Shown here: positions 17,924-27,024 of the stretch, piece by piece
Numbering within the stretch: position 1 is the stretch's first letter
How the letters are laid out: the number at the start of each line of letters is the position of its first letter
DNA from: HKST-UBA178 sp965223815
Lineage (GTDB): Bacteria > Pseudomonadota > Gammaproteobacteria > Chromatiales > Chromatiaceae
DNA: 64,000 nt
Reading direction: 5' to 3'
Assembly (NCBI GenBank): GCA_965223815.1
Contig: OZ245019.1
Coordinates: forward strand, 3,472,001-3,536,000
The notes under the pieces: generated by a model
Told to the model about the DNA's origin: nothing
Database searches by the model: none
The model's input: the letters and a program-made list of their open reading frames with translations, nothing else
Made by a program: the position numbers and the translations under genes

Positions 17924-18190
17924 GGGCCTGTTAACACTAATTGGAACAGTGTCGCCGGAGGCCATTTTATCGCAGGTCAAGGCGCACCGAGCGCGGTGTA
18001 GCACCGCTACATAAGCGAGGTGCAACGCGGAACTGGGGAAAAATGGCCCCGTCCCTCCGGGTTGCGCCCCAAAAAGGGCCACTCGGCGTTGCTCGTCATT
18101 CATTTGGAACCACCAAACCTCACTCCTCGCGCCTTGATTGGCCCTTTTTGGGGCAGCAACGACGCTGTTCCAATTAGTGTTAACAGGCCC
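17924..18190. mobile_element. 267-bp MITE with IS5-type ends
   Basis: Its terminal repeats begin GGGCCTGTTAACACTAAT, the exact 18-bp ends of the two IS5-family elements at 44142 and 57854, and continue to about 31 bp with one mismatch (GGAACAG then T or C then GTCG). TA target copies lie at 17922-17923 and 18191-18192. It has no transposase. Internally it folds further: a 15-bp inverted repeat (18066-18080 with 18140-18154) and a CCGGAGG..CCATTTT / AAAATGG..CCTCCGG pair. It is probably moved in trans by the IS5 transposase. Confidence 0.9.
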
Positions 18191-18306
18191 TAGCTGACCA
18201 CAGATCCGGAATTGAGTTTGATACCATAGCCTCGCGGTATACCATTTAGTGACAAGGAAATTTGCTTTGTATACGCTTCATACTTACCCCATCCCCTGTT
18301 ACCGCT

Positions 18307-20307
18307 TCATGCTGATACAGGATTGACAGGAACCGCATCATCACCGTTTTCTCCATTGTTTTCCTGACTCTCGCTCTCCTCATCGTTGTCGTCCTCAGGG
18401 GGAGTGAGCAGGTGGAGATCGAGATCTTCATCGATGAGCTCCTCATGGCTGACATGACGATACAGGTCGCTGGACTCAAGCAGAAAAAAGTGGGAAGCAA
18501 AGCGATTGGGCGCGAGATCCTGCCAGTTGGGATAGCGCTTTCGAAACCGACGCCAGTCCTTTTTCGTCCCATTTGACGCCTTTACGAAAGCCCGGCGCAT
18601 CTTTACGAATGCTTTTAGTGCCTTGCGATTCTGCATATCGTTAAATGCAGGATCTCGAGGTGTCAGCAAGATAATGACGGCAGTATTGGTCTCGACGGTA
18701 GTCTTCTGTGAAAACAAGTATTTCACAACCGGAATATCTTTTATTACCGGCACACCGGTATCAGCCAACCGTGATTCTTTCTGGTTAAGACCGCTGAGGA
18801 TTAAGGTCTGACCAAGGTTGAGCACGGCCTGACTCTTGACGCTGAGTTTGTCGAAAACAATGTCTTCATCGGCTGCCTGGGCGGTTAGGATCTCAAGGAC
18901 ACTGGTGCGTTGAGCCTCGACATCCAGATGGACACGCAGGGCGCCATTCTCATCCCGTGTTCGCAGAAGTGTTGGCGTGACGAAGAGGGAAGTGCCAAAA
19001 GGATAGGGTTTGATATTTCCGGTTTCGATTCCGCTCACCCTGAAGATCCATTCACCACCAGCATGAAAAGAGGCGGGTGTCCCATTGAGTGTGGTCAGAT
19101 GCGGACGGGCGAGAACAGATACGGTGTCCTGAATCGCATTGGCGATACTGACGTCATAGTCAACGGAAGCGACCGTCAGGGAGCCGGATGAAGGCAGATT
19201 GATCTTGGGACCGGTGGTCCCCGGTGCCGCCAATCCCAGTAAATCTCCGACAAAGTCGGTCGTATTGTTAAAATAGGTAAAGCTCAGATTTATTAAGCGC
19301 AGAAAATTGAACCCTACACTTTCGATATCATTGCCGGTAACCACAAACAGGACGGCATCCACTTCCAGCATACGCTGAGGATCTCCCGTATCCGCCCCTG
19401 TCAGGTCGAGTACGTCGGGCCATCTGGCTAGAATCCGATCCAGAATACCTCTCTCTCTGGCACCTCGGGTCCAGCCCGTCACAGCCAACACGCCGGCGTA
19501 TTCTTCCACCGTCAAATGGGGTAAAGGGCGCAACAATTTACGTAATGCATCGGGCGTCATCGCAGGCGTCTTGGAGGGGCTTGCTTTCTTCGGTGGTGGC
19601 GGCTTGGGCGGTGGCTCTGGCTGCTTTTCCTGCTTCTCTTCAGTTTTTTTTGGATCTTGGGGATCATTTTTAGATTCCGGACCTTGCTTTAGCTCAGGAG
19701 GTTTTTCCGGCGCCGGGTCTGAGGCTGCTAACAACAATCCCAGGTTATGACGGGCGATGGAATTTGCCGGGTCGCGCTGCAATGCCTCTCTATAGGCTGC
19801 AGCCGAAAGTTCCGGGAGCCCAGCCTGAAAATAGGCTTTTCCCAGGCTGTTGTAAGGAGGAATGTAGTCCGGGTCGTTTTTTACCACAGCTTCGAGTACT
19901 TCGGCGGCGGGAATCGCCTCGCCTCGCCGGACCAGAAGCGTCCCGAGATTGTGGAGAGCCTCGTTGTAGGTTGGGTCAATCCTGGCGGCGCGTTGGAAGG
20001 CGACCATCGCCTGCTCTTCCACACCTTGGGATATTAGAACGCACCCCAACATATAGTGCGCCCTGGCATCCAGTGGGTTAGCCTGGAGTGCCATGCGCAG
20101 TACTTTTTCCGCCTTCTTCTTTTCTCCATTCTCAAATGCCAACTCCGCAGTGTGGAAGTAGTTGCCATTTAGTCGTTCTGGCAAGGATCGGTTATCGAAA
20201 TCTGGAGTGGAAGTGCAACCGACAAACATGACTACCGCAAGCGAAAATGCAACCCAGACAAGAACAATCCTAAATCTCAACGCCACATATAAACCCCTAG
20301 CCTTCAT
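18307..20307 (-). CDS. TPR-secretin fusion lipoprotein
   Basis: About 666 residues. A lipoprotein signal ends in VVMFVGC (Cys about residue 31). Four TPR-like repeats follow (about 50-200: AHYMLGCVLISQGVEEQAMV, ALHNLGTLLVRRGEAIPAAE, YNSLGKAYFQAGLPELSAAA, ARHNLGLLLAA). A Pro/Lys/Glu-rich linker (about 205-255) leads to a secretin-type C-terminal domain (about 380-560), with RPHLTTLNGTPASFHAGGEW and the signature GVPVIKDIPVVKYLFS. The tail is highly acidic. Secretins form outer-membrane channels for type II/III secretion or pili; here none of the usual machinery is present, only YiaV/YiaW-like proteins upstream in the same operon (16-base gap). ATG 20307 is preferred to an upstream TTG because it gives a normal signal sequence. 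Confidence 0.85.
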   Translation of the reverse strand: MKARGLYVALRFRIVLVWVAFSLAVVMFVGCTSTPDFDNRSLPERLNGNYFHTAELAFENGEKKKAEKVLRMALQANPLDARAHYMLGCVLISQGVEEQAMVAFQRAARIDPTYNEALHNLGTLLVRRGEAIPAAEVLEAVVKNDPDYIPPYNSLGKAYFQAGLPELSAAAYREALQRDPANSIARHNLGLLLAASDPAPEKPPELKQGPESKNDPQDPKKTEEKQEKQPEPPPKPPPPKKASPSKTPAMTPDALRKLLRPLPHLTVEEYAGVLAVTGWTRGARERGILDRILARWPDVLDLTGADTGDPQRMLEVDAVLFVVTGNDIESVGFNFLRLINLSFTYFNNTTDFVGDLLGLAAPGTTGPKINLPSSGSLTVASVDYDVSIANAIQDTVSVLARPHLTTLNGTPASFHAGGEWIFRVSGIETGNIKPYPFGTSLFVTPTLLRTRDENGALRVHLDVEAQRTSVLEILTAQAADEDIVFDKLSVKSQAVLNLGQTLILSGLNQKESRLADTGVPVIKDIPVVKYLFSQKTTVETNTAVIILLTPRDPAFNDMQNRKALKAFVKMRRAFVKASNGTKKDWRRFRKRYPNWQDLAPNRFASHFFLLESSDLYRHVSHEELIDEDLDLHLLTPPEDDNDEESESQENNGENGDDAVPVNPVSA

Positions 20308-20323
20308 TCTCAACCTCAACGAA

Positions 20324-21472
20324 TCAGTGCCCCTCGATGAAAACGAAGTTCTTCCAGCTCTTCATACGCAATAGGATCTGCCGGATGATTTTAAACGCAT
20401 GAGCGTATTCGCTGTACACGGCCACACCTCCGCTGCTCCCCGGCGGTAGCTGGTAGGCAGAGAGGTCGTCGAGTATCTTGATTTCCACCAGTACCCGCCC
20501 GGGTTGCGACCGCGACAGCGGATCGATCAAGGTGCCCCCGGCCTGGATTTCTCCCTCCACCATCGCCTCGACAATGCGCCCGACCTCACCTCTGAACACC
20601 CGGCCCGGCACCGCATCGAAGGCGATTTCCGCTTCGTACCCGGTCCTCACACGCTGCATGGCGTTCTGTATAAAGGCTGCGGTAAAGGTCACGTTACCGG
20701 TGGGCACGAACACCATTGCCGGCCTGAGTGGCAGGGAGACGACCCGCTGACCCGGGCGAAGAGGCACAATGGGCGCAACACCGTCGCTTGGCGCACGTAT
20801 AACAGTAAGTTCGAGGTCGCGTTCCGCATCTTCGAGCCGGGATCGGATCTGAGCAACTATCGTATTCACACCCTCGATCTGAGATTCATAGGCCAACCGT
20901 GCCTCTTCCGCGATTGCGATAGTACCTTCCAGGTCCGCATCTTTTGCCAGGTAGAGCTGACGCTGATTCTCGATCTGCTGTTTGGAGAACGGCGCGGCTC
21001 CTGGGCCTGCGATGCGATTCGCCTCCTCGAAGCGTTCGTACTCGGACTTGGCCCGGTCCCGCTCGGCTTGGGCCTCATCCACTTCCGCACGCGCAGCATC
21101 AAAGGCCGACTTGAGCTGGAGGACATCCTGCTCGGCATCGGCCAGGGCAGCGCGCTGCTCATCGACGACCAACTGGTAATGTGCAGGATCCAGCTTGAAT
21201 AGGACATCGCCTTTTTTCACGGGTATATTTGGCTTGATCTGAACCTCGATGACCTGTCCATCTATTTCCGGAACAACGGGCACCGAAGCAAAGTAGAACC
21301 GACCGAATGGAGTGAACGGATGATTGTAGTTCATGAACAGCAGAATGACCGAGATGAGCACCACTCCTCCCAAAACTGCAGTAGGCACCGTCCACTTATT
21401 TACTGGGATCTTGAATACCTTGAAGGCAGCGTATGCTAGTGCTGCATAGCTCAGAATAAGCAGAAGATCCAT
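20324..21472 (-). CDS. yiaV: HlyD-family membrane-fusion protein, YiaV-like
   Basis: A 382-residue periplasmic adaptor anchored by two N-terminal hydrophobic segments (about 3-18 and 30-46). A biotinyl-lipoyl-like half motif (VVPEIDGQVIEVQIKPNIPV), a long coiled-coil hairpin (about 105-215, rich in Glu, Ala, Gln) and the second half (LELTVIRAPSDGVAPIVPL) follow, then a beta-barrel domain. Such proteins bridge an inner-membrane pump and an outer-membrane channel. The start overlaps the stop of yiaW (TAATG), and the secretin gene follows 16 bases on, so the three genes form an operon. The yiaW-yiaV gene pair is conserved in enterobacteria with unknown substrate. Confidence 0.85.
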   Translation of the reverse strand: MDLLLILSYAALAYAAFKVFKIPVNKWTVPTAVLGGVVLISVILLFMNYNHPFTPFGRFYFASVPVVPEIDGQVIEVQIKPNIPVKKGDVLFKLDPAHYQLVVDEQRAALADAEQDVLQLKSAFDAARAEVDEAQAERDRAKSEYERFEEANRIAGPGAAPFSKQQIENQRQLYLAKDADLEGTIAIAEEARLAYESQIEGVNTIVAQIRSRLEDAERDLELTVIRAPSDGVAPIVPLRPGQRVVSLPLRPAMVFVPTGNVTFTAAFIQNAMQRVRTGYEAEIAFDAVPGRVFRGEVGRIVEAMVEGEIQAGGTLIDPLSRSQPGRVLVEIKILDDLSAYQLPPGSSGGVAVYSEYAHAFKIIRQILLRMKSWKNFVFIEGH

Positions 21473-21810
21473 TACTTCTCCCCCTCGCCGGCTCGCTCCT
21501 CCAGAGACTCCAGGCGGGCCTCGAGTTTCTCCAGTGTTGCCGAAAGTTCCAGAAGTTCAGGTTGATCCGATACCGAGTGGAAACCATAGCCCCGATCTGG
21601 GCGGTATAACGTGGCCCAGATCCAAAGGAAGGGCCAAATTACGTGCAGGGTGAAAAGGCTGATCCAGCCTGCGACATGGATCGCATCCTGATGGGGGTGA
21701 TTGCGCTTCCTGGCCATCTCGTAGGGGATATCATGAACCGCGATGATCCCATAGAACAGGATCACGATGACAGAGATGAGTACTCCTAATGCAATGTAAT
21801 CTAGAACCAT
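21472..21810 (-). CDS. yiaW: DUF3302 inner-membrane protein, YiaW-like
   Basis: About 112 residues beginning MVLDYIALGVLISVIVILFY, with two membrane helices (about 3-23 and 46-68). The stretch HDIPYEMARKRNHPHQDAIH followed by AGWISLFTLHVIWPFLWIWA, then LYRP, is diagnostic of DUF3302. The C-terminus is a coiled coil (LELSATLEKLEARLESLEER). The ATG at 21810 matches the family start; an upstream one at 21834 adds eight unmatched residues. It is the first gene of the operon with yiaV and the secretin gene. Family function is not known; it is presumed to form an inner-membrane unit with the HlyD-type protein. Confidence 0.9.
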   Translation of the reverse strand: MVLDYIALGVLISVIVILFYGIIAVHDIPYEMARKRNHPHQDAIHVAGWISLFTLHVIWPFLWIWATLYRPDRGYGFHSVSDQPELLELSATLEKLEARLESLEERAGEGEK

Positions 21811-22131
21811 TCTCGTGCTCCATTGGCTGTACAAAACTGGAAGTCGTTATCATAATGAGCCCTTGGACATCGTATCACTTCGGGACAAACTGGTTCTAAG
21901 TCCAGATCCATATCAAGAAACCTATCTCTACCCTTTTATATGGTATCCATTACACTTCTTTGCCATATTTCTCGTGAGAAGAAGTACAAGATCGGCGACG
22001 CGGTATCGTGGCCTCAAGATTGTATAGCACTCTCGCTCGACCGAGTCCTTCCCAAGGACGGGCGCCGTCCACGATGCCCGTTTCCAAATGTCCGGAACAT
22101 TCTAGATACCTGACTACTCTTCAGCTCACGA

Positions 22132-22440
22132 CTACTCTGGACCATCTTCCGCGCTGCCAGGAGATTCACTCTCTGTAGGCGTTGGCTCCTCGTTAACTAC
22201 ACTGTTGGGATTTCTGGGATCTAGGGGACCTCTCGGGTCGGCAATTCCCCGGGGATCCGCAATACCTCGCGGATCGGCGACGCCCCTGGGATCAAGGACT
22301 CCCCGTGGGTCGCCAACTCCTCGGGGGTCTCCTGGCGCGTGCCGACCTGCATTGGCCACAAAGGTAGAAGAAAACAGTAATATCAGGGCCGAAGCGATGA
22401 CGCCGGTGCGTACGCCGGGCATACGTTTTTTCCTATTCAT
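22132..22440 (-). CDS. Exported DPRG-repeat protein
   Basis: A 102-residue protein with a signal peptide (residues 10-31, VIASALILLFSSTFVANA) and a tandem six-residue repeat DPRG(V/I/P)x from about residue 38 to 77, seven copies. The tail is acidic and Ser/Pro-rich (EEPTPTESESPGSAEDGPE). The repeat is low complexity and may be extended or bind a partner; no known domain is recognised. No sorting signal or lipobox is seen. The gene lies alone, between non-coding DNA and the ABM-domain gene. Confidence 0.7.
   Translation of the reverse strand: MNRKKRMPGVRTGVIASALILLFSSTFVANAGRHAPGDPRGVGDPRGVLDPRGVADPRGIADPRGIADPRGPLDPRNPNSVVNEEPTPTESESPGSAEDGPE
22210..22329 (-). repeat. Seven tandem 18-bp repeats coding DPRGxx
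   Basis: Tandem 18-base units inside the exported repeat protein; the most similar units encode DPRGIA. The spread of copy sequences indicates expansion by slippage or unequal recombination. Confidence 0.8.
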
Positions 22441-22565
22441 AAACTATCTCCGGTTGCAGTTTCTGGGAAAACTCACCAGAACAAGAAACGCCTTAGTTTC
22501 AACCAGCCCGAATCGCTGCCGTTGTCCCGCATATCACGCCCTCTACAAGGCCTTAGTTCTATGGA

Positions 22566-22901
22566 CTACGAGTACGATTCTGTACCCCGGGCTGACTCAA
22601 TCACTTCGATTCCTGCGCTCCGCGCAATTTCGTCGAATCGGATAATGGGTGGTTCAGCAGACATCTCCATAACAGCGATGAGTGTCTTGCACGCATCGGA
22701 TGCAAGATACCTGTCTAATTCCCGTTGAGATGACCACTCTTCGATCAGCGTAAAGGCATTGCTGTTTTCGATATCCGAGAAGAGTCGGCAAGTGAAACAG
22801 CCCGGCGCCACCTTGGTCGGCTCAACAATCGCGGCCATGCTGCTCAGGAATCCATTACGACTTTTGTCCGGAATGACAACACCGAGTGAGAACACGACCA
22901 T
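22566..22901 (-). CDS. ABM-domain protein (quinol monooxygenase-like)
   Basis: A 111-residue protein with the antibiotic-biosynthesis-monooxygenase fold: PDKSRNGFLSSMAAIVEPTK, then APGCFTCRLFSDIENSNAFT, LIEEWSSQRELDRYLAS. These match the conserved P-G-C and E-x-W positions of small cofactor-free monooxygenases such as YgiN. Substrate unknown, probably a quinol or aromatic compound in the cytoplasm. It lies beside, and in the same direction as, the sigma-54 activator gene but 170 bases away. Confidence 0.75.
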   Translation of the reverse strand: MVVFSLGVVIPDKSRNGFLSSMAAIVEPTKVAPGCFTCRLFSDIENSNAFTLIEEWSSQRELDRYLASDACKTLIAVMEMSAEPPIIRFDEIARSAGIEVIESARGTESYS

Positions 22902-23071
22902 GAGCAGTCTGCAGAGTAATTGATCCTGACTTTATGGGATGCAATAACCCTGCCGCTTGCCAATGCCCTGAGACTTGAGTTGAATTATTAGTAGAAACAA
23001 TAAGTTGATGTGAAACTGGCAGAAAGGCATGAAGGCAGCTCAAAAAACATCTACGCTATACCGGAGTTTTT

Positions 23072-24658
23072 CTACGGTATTACGGAGCCTGGCCTTTGAA
23101 TTCCCAATTTCTTCATCCGTGATTCCAGAGTCGTCGGTTTGGTTCCAAGAATTTCTGCAGCCCCACCGGAACCGCGAATACGCCAGCGGGTCTGCTCCAG
23201 CACCCGCAATATGTGTGCTCTAGTCATGGCATCCAGGGTGCTGGCCGCAGCCTCCACGGGTGGGACGACCGGTAGAAGTCCCGGCGCAACCTGCAGTGTG
23301 CTTCCCGACGTCAGAATCATCGCCCGCTCGATTAGGTTACGCAGCTCTCTCACATTACCAGGCCAAGGGTAACCAAGGAGCGAGTCCATTGTTTCATCGG
23401 ATATCCGTTCAATCGGCCTGCCCATTGACTTGCTGAACTCCCGGACGAACTCCCAAGCCAGAAGTGGTATATCCTCAGGCCGGTCACGTAGAGGGGGTAC
23501 AGTGATTGGAAAGACGTTCAACCGATAGTAGAGGTCTTCACGGAACCGACCTGTACAAACCGCGGCTGCGAGATCACAATTGGTCGCTGATATCACCCGC
23601 ACATCAACCCTAATGGTCTTGGTACTCCCTACCCGCTCGAAACAGCCGTCTTGGAGCACACGTAGCAACTTGATCTGCAAATCGGAAGGGAGCTCGCCAA
23701 CTTCATCAAGAAAAAGGGTAGAACTGTGTGCCAATTCGAAACGCCCGATCTGGCGGGCCAGTGCACCCGTATAAGCCCCTTTCTCCCTTCCGAATAGTTC
23801 AGCTTCAATAAGAGTCGCTGGCAATGCTGCACAATTAACCTTAACCATCGCCCTTTGACTCCGACGGCTCATACCGTGTACGGCGTCAGCCAAAACCTCC
23901 TTACCGGTACCGGTTTCACCAAGTAACAACACACTAGAATCGGTTGGTGCTACCTGTGAGATCTCTTCAAGCAATCTCCTGAAACGGGGTGAACGACTTT
24001 TAAGCTCACGAAATGAACTCGCGTTCACTGACTCCCGGAGATAGGAGTTCTCCGATTCCAGCCGGTCCTTCAGATCGACTATTTCAGCAAGGGCCTCGGC
24101 AAGCTTGGCTTCACGGCGGCTGCGTGCAAGCGCCTGGGCGAACACCTCACCGACGATCTTCAGCCGGGTAATTACTTCTTCGGACCAATCGTGCGTGCGT
24201 TGAAAGGCGGTAAAGGCAATAGCTGCAACTACTTTGCCACCAACTCGCAGAGGAATACCAAGGTTGGACTTTAGACCGATACGGCGGCAGTACTCGGCTT
24301 CAGCGATGGCCTGGTCAGGAAGATGCTTTGGAATCGAGCCCAGCAATACGATCCGACCAGCAGCAAGCTCTGAAAAATACCAGGGAAGGGGCGGCAAAGT
24401 TCCCGGCGTCGTCGGCTGGAAACCCGCGCGAGCAACAGAGCATAGGATATCGAACTTATTGGTTTCGTCTGCAAATTCCGCGAATGTGCATCGGTCGTAG
24501 CCCAGAAATTCAATGAGTCGATTCAAAGCACTTGATATCTCATCGACCACCCGATCCGAGGGAAGATCTGCGAAACTCGCAGAAAGATCTCCCAGCAGGC
24601 GCTCAAATGCCAAGTGCTGAGATTGAGTCATATCACCTTTTTCTGGTGTTGGTACCAT
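23072..24658 (-). CDS. Sigma-54-dependent activator with GAF sensor
   Basis: A 528-residue transcription activator. Residues about 20-185 form a GAF-like sensor (ALNRLIEFLGYDRCTFAEF, then NLGIPLRVGGKVVAAIAFTA), the FhlA type of layout. The AAA+ domain (about 215-445) has Walker A GETGTGKE (about 245), the sigma-54 contact loop GAYTGA (about 293, Tyr in place of the usual Phe) and Walker B TLFLDEVGELP. The last 45 residues form a Fis-type helix-turn-helix (ILRVLEQTRWRIRGSGGAAE). It should open sigma-54 promoters in response to a small ligand or gas. Targets are unknown; the ABM gene downstream on the same strand is the nearest candidate. Confidence 0.9.
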   Translation of the reverse strand: MVPTPEKGDMTQSQHLAFERLLGDLSASFADLPSDRVVDEISSALNRLIEFLGYDRCTFAEFADETNKFDILCSVARAGFQPTTPGTLPPLPWYFSELAAGRIVLLGSIPKHLPDQAIAEAEYCRRIGLKSNLGIPLRVGGKVVAAIAFTAFQRTHDWSEEVITRLKIVGEVFAQALARSRREAKLAEALAEIVDLKDRLESENSYLRESVNASSFRELKSRSPRFRRLLEEISQVAPTDSSVLLLGETGTGKEVLADAVHGMSRRSQRAMVKVNCAALPATLIEAELFGREKGAYTGALARQIGRFELAHSSTLFLDEVGELPSDLQIKLLRVLQDGCFERVGSTKTIRVDVRVISATNCDLAAAVCTGRFREDLYYRLNVFPITVPPLRDRPEDIPLLAWEFVREFSKSMGRPIERISDETMDSLLGYPWPGNVRELRNLIERAMILTSGSTLQVAPGLLPVVPPVEAAASTLDAMTRAHILRVLEQTRWRIRGSGGAAEILGTKPTTLESRMKKLGIQRPGSVIP

Positions 24659-25123
24659 TTCTACAGATACTTCTCCCGATTTACGAAACCATTGCTCACT
24701 AGAAAATACCTAAGTGATTGTATATCCCTGGCTTATCGAAAAACAGGTTTCCAACGGAGCCAGACCTGCGGATATACGTCCGATTGTCATATCCGCCGGC
24801 GGCAGAGCGCGAGAATCTCCAGCGGCCGATGGATGCGTCACTCGTTGAGCCAATCGGTTTTGGCAAAACCCAAAGTATCCGAATATTGCCAGAAGCAATC
24901 CCTTGGAGCCTTGTGTTCAGTAAGGACAGCACCGATCACCACCCACAAATCTCTTTAGATGGAACCCAATAGTAAATCGCTCGAGAAATATATTCGGTCG
25001 AATATCCCGATATCACTACGCTTGGAGGTTGCGGAGAAACCTATATCTGAGGGGCCGTCCACTATGTAGAGACGCTGCCGCTAACGGTAGTTTCAGCTTT
25101 TCTTTACACCAATGGGGAAGAAG
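24659..25123. other. 465-bp interval without a supported gene
   Basis: Several open frames shorter than 100 codons occur on both strands, without recognisable features. The promoter of the sigma-54 activator gene is expected near 24660-24720. Confidence 0.45.
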
Positions 25124-25538
25124 TTACTTACACATAATAACTTCTTCACTCTCTTTAGGAGATCTGCCATCCAAGAACTTGGAACGATGCTTGATAGTAA
25201 TAGATGAAGACACAGTGTTTCTATCAGGCACTAATATAATTTTCTGCTTAGCAAAAGCGTTGCCCGCTCCTTGTAGAGACAGCTCTTTCGCAATGAATCC
25301 TTTTAGTGAAATATCCTGCTTCGAAACACTCCTCTTACTCCTCTGTTGGATAAATATCTCTACATCCCTGAAAGGTGCATTCTGGGCAACTGCCTGTGTA
25401 ATTGGTGCGCTGTGTGAACCAACCAAGAATGTTGCAACATAGGTACAGAAGGGCTTTCTGTTTCTGATGGTCAGATTTACGAGACTCGCATCAATGCAAT
25501 CAACAAACCCTTTTTTGACTGAATCTCCATTAATACGG

Positions 25539-26903
25539 GATAACGTAAATTTTTACGTGCACATTTTTTGAAGGGGGTGGCCCCGGTTTGTTAAAACAGT
25601 AATTGCCAAACCACTGTACAAACCAAAGAGGACCACCATGGCTAAAGATACCACGAACGGGCTTAGCAAGGTTATCAGGATTGACGAGGGTGAGATACGC
25701 GGACATTTGGATGAGATGGTCAGAGGTACCGTCGAGGAAACCCTGAACGCCATGCTAGATGCTGAAGCAGACGAGATGTGCAATGCTCAGCGCTATGAGC
25801 ACTCGCCAGATCGAATAGATACCCGAGCTGGCCACTACAAACGGAAATTTCACACAAAGGCTGGTGAGGTCGAACTGAAAATGCCCAGATTACGCCAGCA
25901 GACGTTCGAGACGGCTATCATCGAGCGCTATCGACGCCGAGATATCTCCATCGAGGAAGCCATCGTTCAGATGTACCTGGCCGGGGTTTCTGTGCGTCGC
26001 GTGGAGGATATCACAGAGGCTTTGTGGGGTACTCGGGTATCCTCGGGCACGGTTTCCAAGCTTAATCAGAAGGTCTATAAACACATCGAGCGCTGGCGCA
26101 AACAGCAAATTGAAGGCAAATATGCTTATGTATTCCTGGACGGCATTGTGCTCAAACGCAGCTGGGGTGGAGAGGTCAAAAATGTTTCCGTCCTGGCAGC
26201 AATTGGAGTCGACCAGGACGGTTTCCGCCGTATTTTGGGCGTTCAGGAAGGCCACAAGGAGGATAAATCCGGCTGGTTGGGGTTTCTTAAGCACCTGAAG
26301 GATCGCGGCTTGCAGGGCGTCAGGCTAATTATTTCAGATGCCTGCCTCGGACTTGTGGAATCAGCTTCAGAAGTGTTTCCGGAGGCTGACTGGCAGAGAT
26401 GCGCTGTTCATTTCTACAGAAACGTGTTCTCTCATGTGCCTAAAAACAAAGTACGTGAAGTCGCTGCCATGCTAAAGGCTATTCACGCTCAGGAGAGCCG
26501 TGAGGCGGCAGAGGAGAAGGCAACAGGGGTAGTCGACAAACTCAAGGAAATGAAGCTGAGGACTGCGGCAGAACTTGTGGAGCACAACATTCATGAGACA
26601 TTCAGTTTCTACTCCTATCCCTCCCAGCATTGGCTCAAGATCAAAACCAATAATCCAATGGAGCGGTTGCTGAAAGAGGCCAGGCGTCGAACTAAAGTGA
26701 TTGGCGCGTTCCCCGACGGCCATTCGGCATTAATGTTGGTCGCCGCTCGGCTTCGACATGTCTCAGCGACAAACTGGGGCACAAGGAAATACATGGACAT
26801 GAAACTACTTGAAGAGATGGACAAAGAGGCAATCTATTCTATTGCCTGACCAATTCCCGGGACCGCTCCGATAAAAAATGTGCACAAGAAAATTGACAGC
26901 ACC
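25539..26903 (+). mobile_element. IS256-family insertion sequence, 1365 bp
   Basis: An 8-bp target duplication TAATACGG lies at 25531-25538 and 26904-26911. The terminal 24 bp are imperfect inverted repeats with an exact inner core GTGCACATTTTTT. It carries one Mutator-type transposase gene. It sits in a secreted Hcp-like gene and in the opposite orientation to it. Confidence 0.9.
25638..26849 (+). CDS. IS256-family (Mutator) transposase
   Basis: A 403-residue DDE transposase. The N-terminal part (MVRGTVEETLNAMLDAEADE, RYEHSPDRIDTRAGHYKR) and the core acidic residues are present: Asp in VFLDGIVLKRSWGG, Asp in LIISDACLGLVESA and Glu in NNPMERLLKEARRRTKVIG. The family signature D-C-x-V-H-F-x-R-N is seen in RCAVHFYRNVFSHVP. 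Length is normal for the family and the frame is intact, so the element should be active. The ATG follows AAAGAGGACCACC. Confidence 0.95.
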   Translation: MAKDTTNGLSKVIRIDEGEIRGHLDEMVRGTVEETLNAMLDAEADEMCNAQRYEHSPDRIDTRAGHYKRKFHTKAGEVELKMPRLRQQTFETAIIERYRRRDISIEEAIVQMYLAGVSVRRVEDITEALWGTRVSSGTVSKLNQKVYKHIERWRKQQIEGKYAYVFLDGIVLKRSWGGEVKNVSVLAAIGVDQDGFRRILGVQEGHKEDKSGWLGFLKHLKDRGLQGVRLIISDACLGLVESASEVFPEADWQRCAVHFYRNVFSHVPKNKVREVAAMLKAIHAQESREAAEEKATGVVDKLKEMKLRTAAELVEHNIHETFSFYSYPSQHWLKIKTNNPMERLLKEARRRTKVIGAFPDGHSALMLVAARLRHVSATNWGTRKYMDMKLLEEMDKEAIYSIA

Positions 26904-27024
26904 TAATACGGGGGTCATTGAGGCAAAGATAGATGCCTTTGGAGTTTGCTTTTACGGAAACCGTGGCCATCAGCACAGCAAGAAGGATCAGCCAACGGCT
27001 AAGATGGTTCTTCCCATTCAACAT

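Larger units (their letters stand above)
25124..27024 (-). pseudogene. Secreted Hcp-like gene split by IS256
   Basis: The 5' part (27024-26904) encodes MLNGKNHLSRWLILLAVLMA, a signal peptide, then KGIYLCLNDPRI. The 3' part (25530-25124) continues NGDSVKKGFVDCIDASLVN to FRDVEIFIQQRSKRSVSK, and ends ESEEVIMCK. Joining across one target copy gives one frame of 175 residues. The pattern GIYLCLNDPRINGDSV..IDA, then a beta strand VEIF and a later IILVPDRN, resembles Hcp1-family (type VI tube) proteins, some of which carry Sec signals. No type VI genes lie nearby. Family call is moderate; the disruption is certain. Confidence 0.7.

Noticed and set aside
25029..25442. A 137-codon plus-strand frame
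   Set aside because: It lies antisense to the restored Hcp-like gene, which has a signal peptide and an in-frame join across the IS256 element.
25545..26886. IS256 borders at the GTGCAC core with no target duplication
   Set aside because: Taking the longer, less perfect ends gives an 8-bp duplication and restores the interrupted frame, so the outer borders are right.
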